From NCBI RefSeq assembly GCF_027925145.1, contig NZ_AP027130.1, positions 2,237,001-2,301,000 on the forward strand: DNA of 64,000 bases, written 5' to 3'. A model generated the notes under the pieces. The model ran no database searches. It was not told the origin of the DNA and saw nothing but the letters and a program-made list of their open reading frames with translations. Position numbers and translations under genes: made by a program. The stretch is from Thermodesulfomicrobium sp. WS. GTDB lineage: Bacteria > Desulfobacterota > Desulfovibrionia > Desulfovibrionales > Desulfomicrobiaceae. Below, piece after piece: positions 1 through 9,055 of the stretch; position 1 is the first letter of the stretch, and the number at the start of each line of letters is the position of its first letter.

Positions 1-1038
1 CACCGCCTGGGAAACCCGCCCGAGGGAGAGCAAGAGTCGGCCCATCTCCCGCGCCGCCACCGGACGGATCTGTGGACACGCCATGGCCCGCGTCAGCCCA
101 GCTTCGGCCTCCGCCGTCTGGTGGAGTCTCGCCGAAGCCATGCCCAATCCCAGGGCAGCCTGGCACGGATCCCTCACCTCCTGGGAACGAAAGAGCGCTT
201 TGGCGCTCTCCGGTGGGGTAAACGCAGCGCGCACGAGAGTCTGCACCAATGCGAAACGCGATGCAGTGGCGCTCGGTTGCGGTTGCCGTTGGGCAGCAAT
301 TTCGCGGGCCCGAGCCTCCAAAGCAGTGGTGCGCTCCTCCAAGGCAGGATGGGTGGAAAGATACGACGGGGTATTGCCCCCGCCCCCCAGCCACTGCAAA
401 CGCCGCATGCGGGTAAAGGCCCGAGGCATGGCCATAGGGTCAAATCCGGCATCCACCAAGGTGGCAAAGCCCAATTGGTCGGCAGCGCGCTCGTTTTCGC
501 GCGAATACTTGAAGGCCAAGGAAGAGGCCCCGGCCACAGAGCCCAACATGAGCGCCTGACCACTTTCCGACTTGCCCCCGGCCCCCAGCAAGGCGCCGGC
601 GAGCATGCCGATGAGGGTGCCGACACTCAAATACTGGCTCCGCTCGATACCCTGGGCCACATGACGCTCGGAGACATGCGCCAATTCATGGGCGAGCACA
701 CTCGCCAGTTCGTCCTCCGATTCCAATTGGGCGATGAGGCCAGTGAACACCGTTACCCTGCCTGCAGGAGAGGCAAAGGCATTGAGGGCCGGATGCTCCA
801 CCACCGTCACCCGCACCGGAAACGGCTGCGGCGGCATGACCGCCAGCAGGCGGTCCACAAGCCCCTGCACATAGTCCAGCACCACGGTGTCCTGGACCGG
901 AGGGAAGCGTGTTTCGATGACAAGGTCAAACTTCCGGGCAAGTTCCGCCTCGTCGCTCAGGCTCAAGGATCCCCAGCCTGCGCCTGCCGGCGCGCTCCAG
1001 AGGGAAAAGATCAGGAGCCAAACAACGACGCGGGCCAT
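1..1038 (-). CDS. M48 family zinc metalloprotease (BepA/YfgC-like), 3' end outside window
   Basis: The gene reads leftward from an ATG at 1038 and has no stop before the window edge, so the C-terminus is missing. The protein starts with a signal peptide (MARVVVWLLIFSLWSAPAGA), pointing to export to the periplasm. The zinc site is visible: HELAH near residue 133 and the third-ligand motif ENERAAD about 55 residues later. A small-residue-rich segment lies between them. Periplasmic M48 proteases of this type clear misfolded outer-membrane proteins; whether the usual C-terminal TPR repeats follow cannot be seen. It begins 2 nt after the nadE stop and so belongs to the rho-nadE transcription unit. 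Family assignment is firm, substrate is inferred. Confidence 0.9.
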   Translation of the reverse strand, partial: MARVVVWLLIFSLWSAPAGAGWGSLSLSDEAELARKFDLVIETRFPPVQDTVVLDYVQGLVDRLLAVMPPQPFPVRVTVVEHPALNAFASPAGRVTVFTGLIAQLESEDELASVLAHELAHVSERHVAQGIERSQYLSVGTLIGMLAGALLGAGGKSESGQALMLGSVAGASSLAFKYSRENERAADQLGFATLVDAGFDPMAMPRAFTRMRRLQWLGGGGNTPSYLSTHPALEERTTALEARAREIAAQRQPQPSATASRFALVQTLVRAAFTPPESAKALFRSQEVRDPCQAALGLGMASARLHQTAEAEAGLTRAMACPQIRPVAAREMGRLLLSLGRVSQAV

Positions 1039-1040
1039 GG

Positions 1041-1925
1041 CTATCCCCGCGGATCCAACAAGGCCGGCCCCCGACGCTTATGGGCGGATGCCAGAAAGCG
1101 GCGCACCGGGCCTGTGGCCTCCAGTTCCTGAATCCGGGCGGTGCCGGAAGCATCGAGATCGCCGCGGGCCGCATCCCGGCGCAGGGTGAAGTACTCGCGA
1201 AACAGGCGCTCCACCTCGGCATACGAAGGCACCTCCAATTGCTCCAAATCCGAGGTGGAAATGCCCAGGCCATCGGTGGGCACCGCCGCTATGGCCGCCC
1301 GCAGCGGAGCAGGATCGTCGAGATACTGGCAGAGCATTTCCGCCAAACGGTATTCCACCGTCTTGGGGATCAATTGGATGGGGCTCACATCCCCCACATC
1401 GCCATGCAAGGTCCAAAACCCGGTCAAAAGCTCATCCATCTGATCGGTGGAGAGCACGCAGCCCCTGGAGAGTTGCGCCACGTGATAGAGGAAGAGCATG
1501 CGCAGCCGCGCCTTGAGATTGCCTTCCGCCACCGGCGTGGTGCGTCCCAGACGCTGGGCAAAGGCCGCGGACAGGGCACGGTACTGGTCAGAAAAATCCA
1601 CCACCATCGCTTCCAGGGGCCGCGGCGGCCACGCGTACGCCTGGGCCACGGCCTTCGCCCGCGCCATCTCCTCCGGAGCGTTGGTGACCAGCGGCAGGCA
1701 AAACCCCTGGTATGGGATGCGACGCCACCACAAGACTGCCGCCAGAAACGAAGAATCGATACCTCCGGAAAGTCCCACCACGTAGCACTGGAGACGATGC
1801 TCGCGCAGATACTCTTCCAAGAATCGGCCGATGCGCTCCAGAAGCGCTGTGGAAGGCTCAAGGGCCAACAGATCCAACCAGGCCTGAAAATCCGTATCCG
1901 CAGGACATACCGCCACGGGGAGCAT
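1041..1925 (-). CDS. nadE: NAD+ synthase, ammonia-dependent type
   Basis: Makes NAD+ from deamido-NAD+, ATP and a nitrogen donor, the last step of NAD synthesis. The protein (294 aa) carries the N-type ATP-pyrophosphatase P-loop GLSGGIDSS near residue 54, followed by the synthetase core with the STDQMDELLTGF segment. There is no N-terminal glutaminase (CN-hydrolase) domain, so it should use free ammonia. I chose the ATG at 1925 (MLPVAVCPAD) because TGGAGG sits about 6 nt upstream; an open frame continues further 5' but without a good start. The gene lies 14 nt downstream of rho and 2 nt upstream of the M48 protease, so the three are probably co-transcribed. Confidence 0.93.
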   Translation of the reverse strand: MLPVAVCPADTDFQAWLDLLALEPSTALLERIGRFLEEYLREHRLQCYVVGLSGGIDSSFLAAVLWWRRIPYQGFCLPLVTNAPEEMARAKAVAQAYAWPPRPLEAMVVDFSDQYRALSAAFAQRLGRTTPVAEGNLKARLRMLFLYHVAQLSRGCVLSTDQMDELLTGFWTLHGDVGDVSPIQLIPKTVEYRLAEMLCQYLDDPAPLRAAIAAVPTDGLGISTSDLEQLEVPSYAEVERLFREYFTLRRDAARGDLDASGTARIQELEATGPVRRFLASAHKRRGPALLDPRG

Positions 1926-1939
1926 AGGAACCTCCAGTG

Positions 1940-3187
1940 TTAGGAGTTCATGGCATCGAGAAATTCTTGGTTGCTCTTGGTGCCGCGCATCTTGTCGAGC
2001 AAAAAGGTCATGCTGTCCACCGAATTCATGGGGGCGAGCACCCGGCGCAGGATCCATACCTTGTTGAGCACATCCGGCGGCAAGAGCAAGTCTTCCTTGC
2101 GCGTCCCGGAACGGTTGAGATCAATGGCCGGAAAGATGCGTTTGTCCGCCAGGTGACGATCCAGGTAGATGTCGGCGTTGCCCGTGCCCTTGAACTCTTC
2201 AAAGATCACTTCGTCCATGCGCGACCCGGTATCGATGAGGGCCGTGGAAATGATGGTCAGGCTGCCGCCCTCCTCCAGGTTGCGGGCAGCACCGAAAAAG
2301 CGCTTGGGCCGCTGCAAGGCGTTGGCCTCGAGACCACCCGAGAGGACCCGGCCCGAAGACGGCGTGATGGTGTTGTAGGCGCGGCCCAGACGCGTGATGG
2401 AATCGAGCAGGATGACCACATCGAACTTGCGCTCCACCAGCCGCTTGGCCTTCTCGAGCACCATCTCCGCCACCTGGACGTGCCGCTGGGGCGGCTCGTC
2501 GAAGGTGGAGCTCACCACTTCGCCGCGCACGGTGCGCTCCATATCCGTGACCTCTTCCGGCCGTTCGTCGATGAGGAGCACGATGAGGTAGACTTCGGGG
2601 TGGTTGGCGCTGATGGCATTGGCAATGGCCTGCAAAAGCATCGTCTTGCCGGTACGCGGCGGGGCGACGATGAGGCCGCGCTGACCTTTGCCAATGGGAG
2701 TCATGAGATCGAGGATGCGCGTGGAGTAGTTTTTATCGCCGTTTTCCAGGCGAAACTGCTGGTTGGGATAGATGGGCTTGAGGTTGTCGAACAGGACGAC
2801 TTTTTTCGTCTCTTCCGGCGGCCGGAAGCAGATCTCCTTCACTTTGAGCAGCGCGAAATACTTTTCTCCGTCCTTGGGCTGGCGGATCTGCCCCGAGACC
2901 ACATCCCCGGTCCGCAAGCCAAGGCGCCGAATCTGCGAGGGAGAGACGTAGATATCGTCCGGACCAGGCATGTAACTGTACATGGGGGAGCGCAGGAATC
3001 CATATCCTTCTGGGAGGATCTCCAAGACGCCTTCACTGAAGATGGCGCCGTTTTGGGCGCAACATGCTTGGAGAATCGCAAAAATGAGCTCCTGCTTGCG
3101 CATTCCACCCATGTTGTCGATATTGTAACGGCGTGCAATGTCCGCCAACTCAGACATGGATTTGGTTTTGAGTTCCGAAAGATTCAT
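1940..3187 (-). CDS. rho: Transcription termination factor Rho
   Basis: Hexameric RNA-dependent ATPase that ends transcription at unstructured C-rich RNA. The 415-aa length matches the usual Rho (about 419). The N-terminal Rho_N helical domain ([19 protein letters not shown]) is followed by the OB-fold RNA-binding domain (EGYGFLRSP, about 60-125) and the RecA-like ATPase. Walker A is APPRTGKT and Walker B is [16 protein letters not shown]; the Q-loop/R-loop region and the ELDAMNS-like C-terminus are complete. I start it at the ATG at 3187, where the homologous N-terminus begins, although the ribosome binding site is weak. A GC hairpin 22 nt upstream of the start could affect expression. Upstream carD and downstream nadE lie on the same strand. 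Confidence 0.98.
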   Translation of the reverse strand: MNLSELKTKSMSELADIARRYNIDNMGGMRKQELIFAILQACCAQNGAIFSEGVLEILPEGYGFLRSPMYSYMPGPDDIYVSPSQIRRLGLRTGDVVSGQIRQPKDGEKYFALLKVKEICFRPPEETKKVVLFDNLKPIYPNQQFRLENGDKNYSTRILDLMTPIGKGQRGLIVAPPRTGKTMLLQAIANAISANHPEVYLIVLLIDERPEEVTDMERTVRGEVVSSTFDEPPQRHVQVAEMVLEKAKRLVERKFDVVILLDSITRLGRAYNTITPSSGRVLSGGLEANALQRPKRFFGAARNLEEGGSLTIISTALIDTGSRMDEVIFEEFKGTGNADIYLDRHLADKRIFPAIDLNRSGTRKEDLLLPPDVLNKVWILRRVLAPMNSVDSMTFLLDKMRGTKSNQEFLDAMNS

Positions 3188-3208
3188 GCTGGCCTCATGC
3201 GCCACACG

Positions 3209-3226
3209 GCGCCCCCTACGGGGCGC
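3209..3226 (-). promoter_or_regulatory. GC hairpin in the rho leader
   Basis: A perfect 7-bp stem (GCGCCCC/GGGGCGC) with a 4-nt loop lies 22 nt upstream of the rho start. No T-run follows it, so it is not an intrinsic terminator. It could modulate translation or leader structure of rho mRNA, which is autoregulated in several bacteria; that role here is only a guess. Confidence 0.35.
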
Positions 3227-3308
3227 TGGGGCATCAGCGTCGGGTTGGAAAAAAGAGGAACACGACAAGGGGGAAAAATCGTGAAGCGATGCAAAAAACA
3301 GAACGGGG

Positions 3309-3848
3309 CTAATCCGCGGCTTCGTCGTCTTCGGCAGGATCGTCTTTGCCCGCCTGCAGGATGTCGGCAAACAGCTCCTCAATGGCCCGTTTGATTTCAA
3401 CCTGCTCTTTGCCCAGAGCAAAAGCCAGTTCCAACGATACGAGGTTCATGGCCTGCTCCAGGAGACGGCGCTCGCCAAAGGAGAGTTCCTTATCCTTGCT
3501 GATCAGGATCAGTTCCTTGAGCACGTAGGCCACGTCCTGCAGGACGCTACTCTTGAGCTTTTCCGAATACTCCCGATAGCGGCGGTTCCAATTCTGCCCC
3601 GTGTATCCGGTGAAGTCCGAACGGTCCCGCAAGAAGTCGAGGATGGCCTTGGCCTGCTCCGCAGAATATACTCCCCGCAACCCCACGTTGGCCGCATTTT
3701 TGACCGGCACCATGAGGGTGACGTTGTTACTCAAAATGCGCACAATGATGAGTTCGGTGGGAATGCCCCCGATCTCCTGGGTCTCAATGCGCTCCACCCG
3801 ACCCACACCCTGGGCGGGGTATACGACGAATTCACCAACGCCAAACAC
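3309..3848 (-). CDS. CarD/CdnL family transcriptional regulator
   Basis: RNA-polymerase-binding regulator of the CarD_CdnL_TRCF family, which contacts the beta subunit and stabilises open promoter complexes. The N-terminal Tudor-like RNAP-interaction domain is clear ([20 protein letters not shown] then a hydrophobic strand around VTLMVPV). A helical C-terminal domain (about 75-179) and an acidic tail [11 protein letters not shown] follow. I use the GTG at 3848: GGAGGT lies 5 nt upstream, and this gives the family-typical MF-VG-VVYPAQG start. A GTG at 3854 and a longer open frame exist but fit less well. It sits upstream of rho on the same strand, so the two may share a transcript. Likely 179 aa, full length. 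Confidence 0.93.
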   Translation of the reverse strand: MFGVGEFVVYPAQGVGRVERIETQEIGGIPTELIIVRILSNNVTLMVPVKNAANVGLRGVYSAEQAKAILDFLRDRSDFTGYTGQNWNRRYREYSEKLKSSVLQDVAYVLKELILISKDKELSFGERRLLEQAMNLVSLELAFALGKEQVEIKRAIEELFADILQAGKDDPAEDDEAAD

Positions 3849-3931
3849 AGGCACCTCCCCACGGGATGGCTTACCGGAAAACCAACGATGTAGGCTTTGA
3901 TATCCCAAAGATCACGCGGAGTCCACCGCCT

Positions 3932-4525
3932 TCAACGACTATGCAACCAGCGAGTTGCCGCCTCGAGGCCCTCGGCGCAATACCGCAAGACCGCGTCCCG
4001 AGCTACAACAACACTTTCCTGGAGCAATCCCCGCTCCCCCGGAGCAAAGGACTGCAGCACGTAGTCCGCCCCAGGCATCCCTGCAGGCGGTCGGCCGATG
4101 CCGATACGGAGTCGAACGAAATCCCGGCTGCCCAAGGTCTCCGCTACGGACTTGAGACCGTTATGCCCTGCCAGCCCTCCACCGGCCTTGAAACGCACCG
4201 TCCCCAACGGCAGGTCCAATTCGTCATGGATCACGAGGACCTGTTGCGGGGAGATGCCATGCTTGCGCACCGGGCGGGCAAGGGCCTGACCGCTCAAGTT
4301 CATATAGGTCAGAGGCTTGAGCACCAGCCATCGCCGAGCGCCATAATCCTCGCTCACGTCCCATGCCTGAGCGTTCTGACCGTCGCGGAACGAACACGCG
4401 ACCCCCGGGGCATGGAGCCAGTACGCCACCAGCGCGTCCACCACCAAGAAACCGCAGTTGTGACGCGTCGATGCATAGCGGACTCCGGGGTTCCCGAGGC
4501 CCGCTATGACGCCATCATAAGCCAT
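3932..4525 (-). CDS. pth: Peptidyl-tRNA hydrolase
   Basis: Recycles tRNA by cleaving the ester of peptidyl-tRNAs that fall off the ribosome. The 197-aa protein has the family signatures in order: GLGNPG near residue 9, the catalytic histidine in TRHNCGF, the KPLTYMNLSG segment, the catalytic Asp region HDELDLPLG, and KAGGGLAGHNGLKS. The ATG at 4525 gives a standard length. It lies 21 nt downstream of rplY and is part of the ispE-tRNA-prs-rplY-pth run; this order is widely conserved among proteobacteria. Confidence 0.97.
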   Translation of the reverse strand: MAYDGVIAGLGNPGVRYASTRHNCGFLVVDALVAYWLHAPGVACSFRDGQNAQAWDVSEDYGARRWLVLKPLTYMNLSGQALARPVRKHGISPQQVLVIHDELDLPLGTVRFKAGGGLAGHNGLKSVAETLGSRDFVRLRIGIGRPPAGMPGADYVLQSFAPGERGLLQESVVVARDAVLRYCAEGLEAATRWLHSR

Positions 4526-4546
4526 AACGGCAATGCGAAGGAAGGA

Positions 4547-5122
4547 TTACGCCGCCTCTTCCTTGGCCCCACGACCACCGGTGATGGCCAAGACGGCGAA
4601 AGAACGGTCAAAGAGCACCTGCACGCCTTCCGGCACAGGCAATTGGTCCACCATGAGTTTGTCACCGATATTCATTTCCGTGACATCCACCGTGATGACG
4701 TCCGGGATGAGATGGGGCAGGCAGCGCACCGTCACCTTCTCCCGGTACACGGCCAACTTGCCGCCCAATACCACACCCTTGGAACGACCGACCACGGCCA
4801 CCGGCACCGTCACGTCCACCGTTTTCTCGAGGTCGATGCCCCAAAAATCCACATGGACATAGGCACGCTTAAAGGGATGCGCCTTGAGCTCCTTGATGAG
4901 CACGGGCCGCTCGGTGCCGTCCTCCAAGGCCATGGCCAGCGGCTTGGAGTAGCGCACCGCTTCAAACGCCTTGGCCAAGGCCTTGGCATCGACCACAACG
5001 GGAATGTTCTCCCCAGAGGGAGAATAAAATACCCCAGGCACTGCCCCCTGAGCCCGCAGCCGGGCACACGCCCCCTTCCCCAGCTCGGCGCGGCGGGCAA
5101 CCTGCAAACGCGTAAGTTCCAT
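4547..5122 (-). CDS. rplY: Ribosomal protein bL25, CTC form
   Basis: Large-subunit protein that binds 5S rRNA. The 191-aa length shows the two-domain general-stress CTC form: an N-terminal L25 domain (about 1-90, with the conserved GAVPGVFYSP) and a C-terminal beta domain (DVTVPVAVVGRSKGVVLGG) that short E. coli L25 lacks. I chose the ATG at 5122 because AAGGAG lies about 8 nt upstream; an in-frame ATG at 5152 would overlap the prs end and has no such site. It is 32 nt downstream of prs and just upstream of pth, so translation genes are grouped here. Confidence 0.97.
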   Translation of the reverse strand: MELTRLQVARRAELGKGACARLRAQGAVPGVFYSPSGENIPVVVDAKALAKAFEAVRYSKPLAMALEDGTERPVLIKELKAHPFKRAYVHVDFWGIDLEKTVDVTVPVAVVGRSKGVVLGGKLAVYREKVTVRCLPHLIPDVITVDVTEMNIGDKLMVDQLPVPEGVQVLFDRSFAVLAITGGRGAKEEAA

Positions 5123-5154
5123 CGATATGCTCCTTGATTGGCCCTTCCCCAAGC

Positions 5155-6099
5155 TTACCGAAAAAGAACGCTCACCGACGATTCCGAGTGGATGTTGTGG
5201 ATCGCCTTGGCAAGCAGGCTCCCCACGGAAACCACGACGAACTTGTCGCTTTCAGCGGCTTTGGGGTTGAGCGGAATAGTATCCGTAACAATGACTTTGG
5301 AAAACGAAGACGCCAACAACCGGTCCACTGCCGGACCGGAGAGCACGGGATGCGTGGCGCACGCCACCACGTCTTCGGCCCCTTGCTCAGCCAAAAGATT
5401 GCCGGCCTCCGTCATGGTGCCGGCGGTATCGATCATATCATCCAGCACCACGGCGATCTTCCCTTTGACGTCGCCGATCACGTGCATGGCATGCGCTTGG
5501 TTGGGAGAGTCACGACGCTTGTCCACGATAGCCAGCCCCACGCCCAAGCGCTTGGCATAGGCCCGCGCGCGTTCGGTCCCCCCGGCATCCGGGGAAACGA
5601 TGACCAAGTTAGGCCCAAGGCCGCGAAGCGTATCGAGCAGCACCTGGGCAGCATACAGATTGTCCACCGGACAATCGAAAAACCCCTGGATCTGGCCGGA
5701 ATGCAGATCCACGGTGAGCACCCGGTGCACCCCGGCCACAGAAATGAAGTCCGCCACCATCTTGGCGCTGATGGGCACCCGAGGGACCACCTTGCGATCC
5801 TGACGGGCATAGCCGAAATAGGGGATCACCGCCGTCACCCGGCTCGCGCTGGCACGCTTTAAGGCATCCAGCATCAAGCAGAGCTCCATGAGATTGTGGT
5901 TCACCGGCGAGCAGGTGGGCTGCACCACATACACGTCGTCACCGCGGACGTTGTCGCTGATCTCCACCCGAATCTCGCCATCACTGAAGGTACTCACCAA
6001 TGCCGGCGTCAACTTGCATCCCAGATGGTCACAAATCTTTTCCGCCAAAGCCGGATTGGCCGTACCGGTGAGAATTTTGAGCTCGCCTCGATGCGGCAT
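5155..6099 (-). CDS. prs: Ribose-phosphate pyrophosphokinase
   Basis: Makes PRPP from ribose 5-phosphate and ATP, feeding purine, pyrimidine, histidine, tryptophan and NAD synthesis in the cytosol. The 314-aa length equals class I enzymes. Visible motifs are [10 protein letters not shown] (N-terminal), the catalytic flexible loop YARQDRK, and the PRPP-binding loop [12 protein letters not shown], all intact. The ATG at 6099 has AAGGAAAT a short distance upstream. The tRNA-Gln gene lies 58 nt upstream on the same strand, and I see no terminator between them, so prs may be transcribed through the tRNA. Confidence 0.97.
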   Translation of the reverse strand: MPHRGELKILTGTANPALAEKICDHLGCKLTPALVSTFSDGEIRVEISDNVRGDDVYVVQPTCSPVNHNLMELCLMLDALKRASASRVTAVIPYFGYARQDRKVVPRVPISAKMVADFISVAGVHRVLTVDLHSGQIQGFFDCPVDNLYAAQVLLDTLRGLGPNLVIVSPDAGGTERARAYAKRLGVGLAIVDKRRDSPNQAHAMHVIGDVKGKIAVVLDDMIDTAGTMTEAGNLLAEQGAEDVVACATHPVLSGPAVDRLLASSFSKVIVTDTIPLNPKAAESDKFVVVSVGSLLAKAIHNIHSESSVSVLFR

Positions 6100-6157
6100 G
6101 GGACATTTCCTTGAAAATATTGACTTATGACTGCACGCAGAAGGGCAGAAAAAAATT

Positions 6158-6233
6158 TGGCTGGGGCGGGAGGATTCGAACCTCCGAATGACGGAACCAA
6201 AACCCGTTGCCTTGCCAGCTTGGCGACACCCCA
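6158..6233 (-). tRNA. tRNA-Gln (TTG anticodon)
   Basis: The minus strand folds as a tRNA: acceptor 5' TGGGGTG pairs with CGCCCCA before the G discriminator, and CCA is encoded. The anticodon stem ACGGG/TCCGT encloses the loop TTTTGGT, giving anticodon TTG (glutamine). The T-arm is GGAGG-TTCGAATC-CTCC. It lies between ispE (4 nt away) and prs, all on the same strand, so it is probably processed from a polycistronic transcript. No T-rich hairpin follows it. Confidence 0.95.
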
Positions 6234-6237
6234 GCGC

Positions 6238-7092
6238 CTAGAGATACACCGGCTCCCCCTTGGCCACCTCATGCCAGCCCACCTGCCACTTGGCTACCGA
6301 GCGCCGCGCCACAGCGCTGGCCCTCGAAGAAGCGAACAGGGCGAAGAGGTTCGAGCCCGACCCGCTCATAACGCAGGCGCTTGCTCCAGATGCCAGCACC
6401 GCCGCCTTGATGCGGCCGATGACCGGGAAGCGCGCAAAAACCACCTCCTCGAAGTCATTCCACAAGACAGGTGGTTTCGCCAAGGCGGCCTCTTTATCGG
6501 GGGCGACTCTGGGTGTCAAGAGTGAAGCCGCCTCGTCCCAGCGGCGGTAGGCCCAGGCGGTATTGACCCGCACCCGGGGACTGATGATCACGCGCACGTA
6601 GTCGTCCAAATTCAGATCCACAGTCTCCATGCACTCCCCAATACCGCTGACCCACGCCGGCCGCCCCAAGAGAAAAAACGGCACGTCCGCGCCCACTTGG
6701 GCGGCGACACTGCGCAGCCGCTCCCAACCAAGGGCCTGGGTCTGCTGCTCGAGCCAGGAAAGCAGCGCCGCCGCGTTGCTGCTTCCCCCGCCCAGCCCCG
6801 CGCCCACGGGGATGCGCTTTTCCAGGCGCACCACAAGCCCCGGGGCCTCTCCCGCAGCAGCCACATAGGCATGGTACGCCTTGGCCAAAATGTTCTTGGG
6901 TCCCCGCAAGAAGGGAAGGCGGCAGGACACGCTGATGCCGGGTTCCTGCCGCACCTCCACCTGTAGCGTATCTGCGGGCACCGGCATGGGATAGAAGAGG
7001 CTCTCGATGGTGTGCATGCCATCCGGACGCCTCCCCGTAATCCGCAGATACAGATTGACCTTGCATCCGGTGCGCAGCGTTACTGCAGTCAT
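6238..7092 (-). CDS. ispE: 4-diphosphocytidyl-2-C-methyl-D-erythritol kinase
   Basis: GHMP kinase of the MEP (non-mevalonate) isoprenoid pathway; phosphorylates the 2-hydroxyl of CDP-methylerythritol. The ATP-binding signature PVGAGLGGGSSNAAALL lies near residue 95; the substrate lysine/aspartate N-terminal segment (CKVNLYLRITGRRPDG) and the C-terminal MSGSGSNLFALF loop are intact. Length 284 aa is normal. I chose the ATG at 7092, 5 nt after the degP stop; an in-frame TTG at 7101 overlaps that stop. No strong ribosome binding site is visible, suggesting coupling to degP translation. tRNA-Gln follows 4 nt downstream. Confidence 0.95.
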   Translation of the reverse strand: MTAVTLRTGCKVNLYLRITGRRPDGMHTIESLFYPMPVPADTLQVEVRQEPGISVSCRLPFLRGPKNILAKAYHAYVAAAGEAPGLVVRLEKRIPVGAGLGGGSSNAAALLSWLEQQTQALGWERLRSVAAQVGADVPFFLLGRPAWVSGIGECMETVDLNLDDYVRVIISPRVRVNTAWAYRRWDEAASLLTPRVAPDKEAALAKPPVLWNDFEEVVFARFPVIGRIKAAVLASGASACVMSGSGSNLFALFASSRASAVARRSVAKWQVGWHEVAKGEPVYL

Positions 7093-7097
7093 GAAGC

Positions 7098-8498
7098 TCA
7101 AGAGAGGGGAATGGTATGCAGGATCACGCGGCGACCGCGCTGCACCAAGAGCATCAGGGCCCCTTTGTCCTGACTTTGCGCGGCAATGACCTGGGCCAAA
7201 TCCTCCACCGAGTTAAGCGCCTGTCCGTTGGCCTCCAAGAGCACATCTCCAGGCCGGATCCCTGCCTGGGCCGCCAAGGATCTGCGGGCGACTTCCTCCA
7301 CCATGAGTCCGCCATCTCCTTGCAGGGCTCTCGCCTCCTGTCGGGTTACGGGGCGGACCTTCATGCCCAGGGTCTCTTCCACGTTTGCGCCGCTGCCGGC
7401 GGCCACGCGCCGGGAATTGCGCTCTTCCAAGGTCACGGTGACTTTCTCCACCTTGCCCTTGCGCCACAGCGAGACTTCCACCTTTTCGCCCGGGGCCATG
7501 GTTCCCACCCGCCGAGTAAGATCCGAAGAGCTGGCCACCGGCTCCCCGTTCAAGGCGATGATCACGTCGCCAGGATGGATCCCGGCCTTGTCCGCCGGAT
7601 CCCCGGGCGTCACCGACGCCACCAACGCGCCTGCGGCCTTGGAGAGCCCCAACGTGCGGGCGACCTTCTCGTCCACATCCTGGATGGACACCCCCAGCCA
7701 GCCGCGGCGCACGCTTTTGTACTGCCGCAGTTGATCAATGACCTGGCGCGCCCAATTGCTGGGGATGGCAAAGCCAATACCCTGGCCAGAGGCGATAATG
7801 GCCGTGTTGATGCCAATCACCTCGCCGTTTCCGTTGATGAGCGGACCGCCGCTATTGCCGGGATTGATGGAGGCGTCGGTCTGGATGAAGCTGTCATACG
7901 GCCCGGAACCGATATTCCGCCCCTTGGCGCTGACAATACCGGCCGTGACCGTATGGTCCAGCCCAAAGGGGTTGCCGATGGCCATCACCCATTCCCCCAC
8001 CCGCAGGCGGTCGGAATCGCCAAACTCAAGGACCGGCAACGGGCCCGTGACATTGATTTTGATAAGCGCCAGGTCCGTCTCGGGATCCGTTCCCACCACC
8101 TCGGCATCATAGCTCTCTTCCTTGCCTTCCCGGCGCTGGATGTTCACGGTGATGGAGTCCGCGCCCTCCACGACGTGATTATTGGTCACAATGTAACCGT
8201 CGGCGGAAATGATGAACCCCGATCCCAGGGAGCGCTGCTCCCGGTTGGGCATCTGATCGCCGAAAAACCGCTCAAACTGATCGAAAAAGTCCTGGAAAGG
8301 ATCGCCCTGTCCTCCCCGGGGAAGGCGGCGCAACAATTGCCCCATGGGATTTTCCACCACCTTGCGGGTGCTGATATTCACCACCGCAGGGCCAGCCTTC
8401 TCCGCCAAGCGCACAAAATCCGGCAGGTCCGCCGCAATGGCCGCCACAGCCCAGATCCAGCACACCAAAAAGCCCAGGCCGTATCTCCATGCACGCAT
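7098..8498 (-). CDS. degP: Periplasmic serine endoprotease, Do/DegP family
   Basis: Secreted protease/chaperone that degrades misfolded envelope proteins. The 466-aa protein opens with a signal sequence (MRAWRYGLGFLVCWIWAVAA, cleavage probably after AIA). The trypsin-like triad is complete: His in VTNNHVVEGAD, Asp in TDLALIKI, Ser in NPGNSGGPL. Two PDZ domains follow (about 270-360, with GWLGVSIQDV, and about 380-466). The ATG at 8498 has AAGGAGG about 8 nt upstream, so I ignore the longer open frame 5' of it. A 6-bp hairpin (8527-8542) lies in its leader. rimI is upstream on the same strand, ispE 5 nt downstream. Confidence 0.95.
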   Translation of the reverse strand: MRAWRYGLGFLVCWIWAVAAIAADLPDFVRLAEKAGPAVVNISTRKVVENPMGQLLRRLPRGGQGDPFQDFFDQFERFFGDQMPNREQRSLGSGFIISADGYIVTNNHVVEGADSITVNIQRREGKEESYDAEVVGTDPETDLALIKINVTGPLPVLEFGDSDRLRVGEWVMAIGNPFGLDHTVTAGIVSAKGRNIGSGPYDSFIQTDASINPGNSGGPLINGNGEVIGINTAIIASGQGIGFAIPSNWARQVIDQLRQYKSVRRGWLGVSIQDVDEKVARTLGLSKAAGALVASVTPGDPADKAGIHPGDVIIALNGEPVASSSDLTRRVGTMAPGEKVEVSLWRKGKVEKVTVTLEERNSRRVAAGSGANVEETLGMKVRPVTRQEARALQGDGGLMVEEVARRSLAAQAGIRPGDVLLEANGQALNSVEDLAQVIAAQSQDKGALMLLVQRGRRVILHTIPLS

Positions 8499-8608
8499 AT
8501 CCGTTCCTCCTTCGGTTGTTCGGTATGCCTCAACGATGAGGCCACCTCTAACCATTTCCCATTGTCTGGCAACCACAAACCGCATCGGTGTGCTGCAACC
8601 CTGCTCGC

Positions 8609-9055
8609 CTACTGCCGCACCAGCACGAGGGCGTCTTCCACAGGGTCGGTATAGTACCGAGGCCGGCGGCCGCACGGTACAAACCCGCAGCGCGCGTACA
8701 GCCGGAGCGCCGCGGCGTTGCCCTCCCGCACCTCGAGGATCACCCGCATCACCCCCAACTGCGCCCACGCTTGCAAGGCCGCCTGCACCAGGGCCCCACC
8801 GATGCCGCGACGCCGCCAGGAAGGATGCACTGCCAGATTGACGATTTCCGCCTCCTGTCCCAAAACCGTGCCCACCACGAAGCCCACCAACCCGCAGGCC
8901 ACTGCCCCAGCGGCCCAAGCGCTTGGCTGGATCAAGAACCGCCCGTAGGTATCCGCGCTCCAGGCCGAGGGGAACACCAACTGCTCCAATGCCGCCAGGT
9001 CTTCTGCCTCACTTTCCCCAAGCCGGACAATGCGCCAGGAATCCGTATGTCCCAT
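8609..9055 (-). CDS. rimI: Ribosomal-protein-alanine N-acetyltransferase (GNAT)
   Basis: GNAT-fold acetyltransferase; RimI acetylates the N-terminal alanine of ribosomal protein S18. The acetyl-CoA pyrophosphate-binding motif is present (VHPSWRRRGIGGALV), preceded by EAEIVNLAV. The RimI-like C-terminal block LEVREGNAAALRLYARCGF...GRRPRYY is clear. Length 148 aa is normal. The ATG at 9055 has GAGG 8 nt upstream. That start lies inside the first codons of the plus-strand gene at 9047-9496, so the two genes overlap by 9 bp head to head. degP follows 110 nt downstream. Confidence 0.88.
   Translation of the reverse strand: MGHTDSWRIVRLGESEAEDLAALEQLVFPSAWSADTYGRFLIQPSAWAAGAVACGLVGFVVGTVLGQEAEIVNLAVHPSWRRRGIGGALVQAALQAWAQLGVMRVILEVREGNAAALRLYARCGFVPCGRRPRYYTDPVEDALVLVRQ

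Noticed and set aside
8646-8660. Perfect palindrome TCGGTA-TAG-TACCGA
   Set aside because: It falls inside rimI, where it encodes the conserved RYYTD-like C-terminal segment; the symmetry is probably a coding coincidence.
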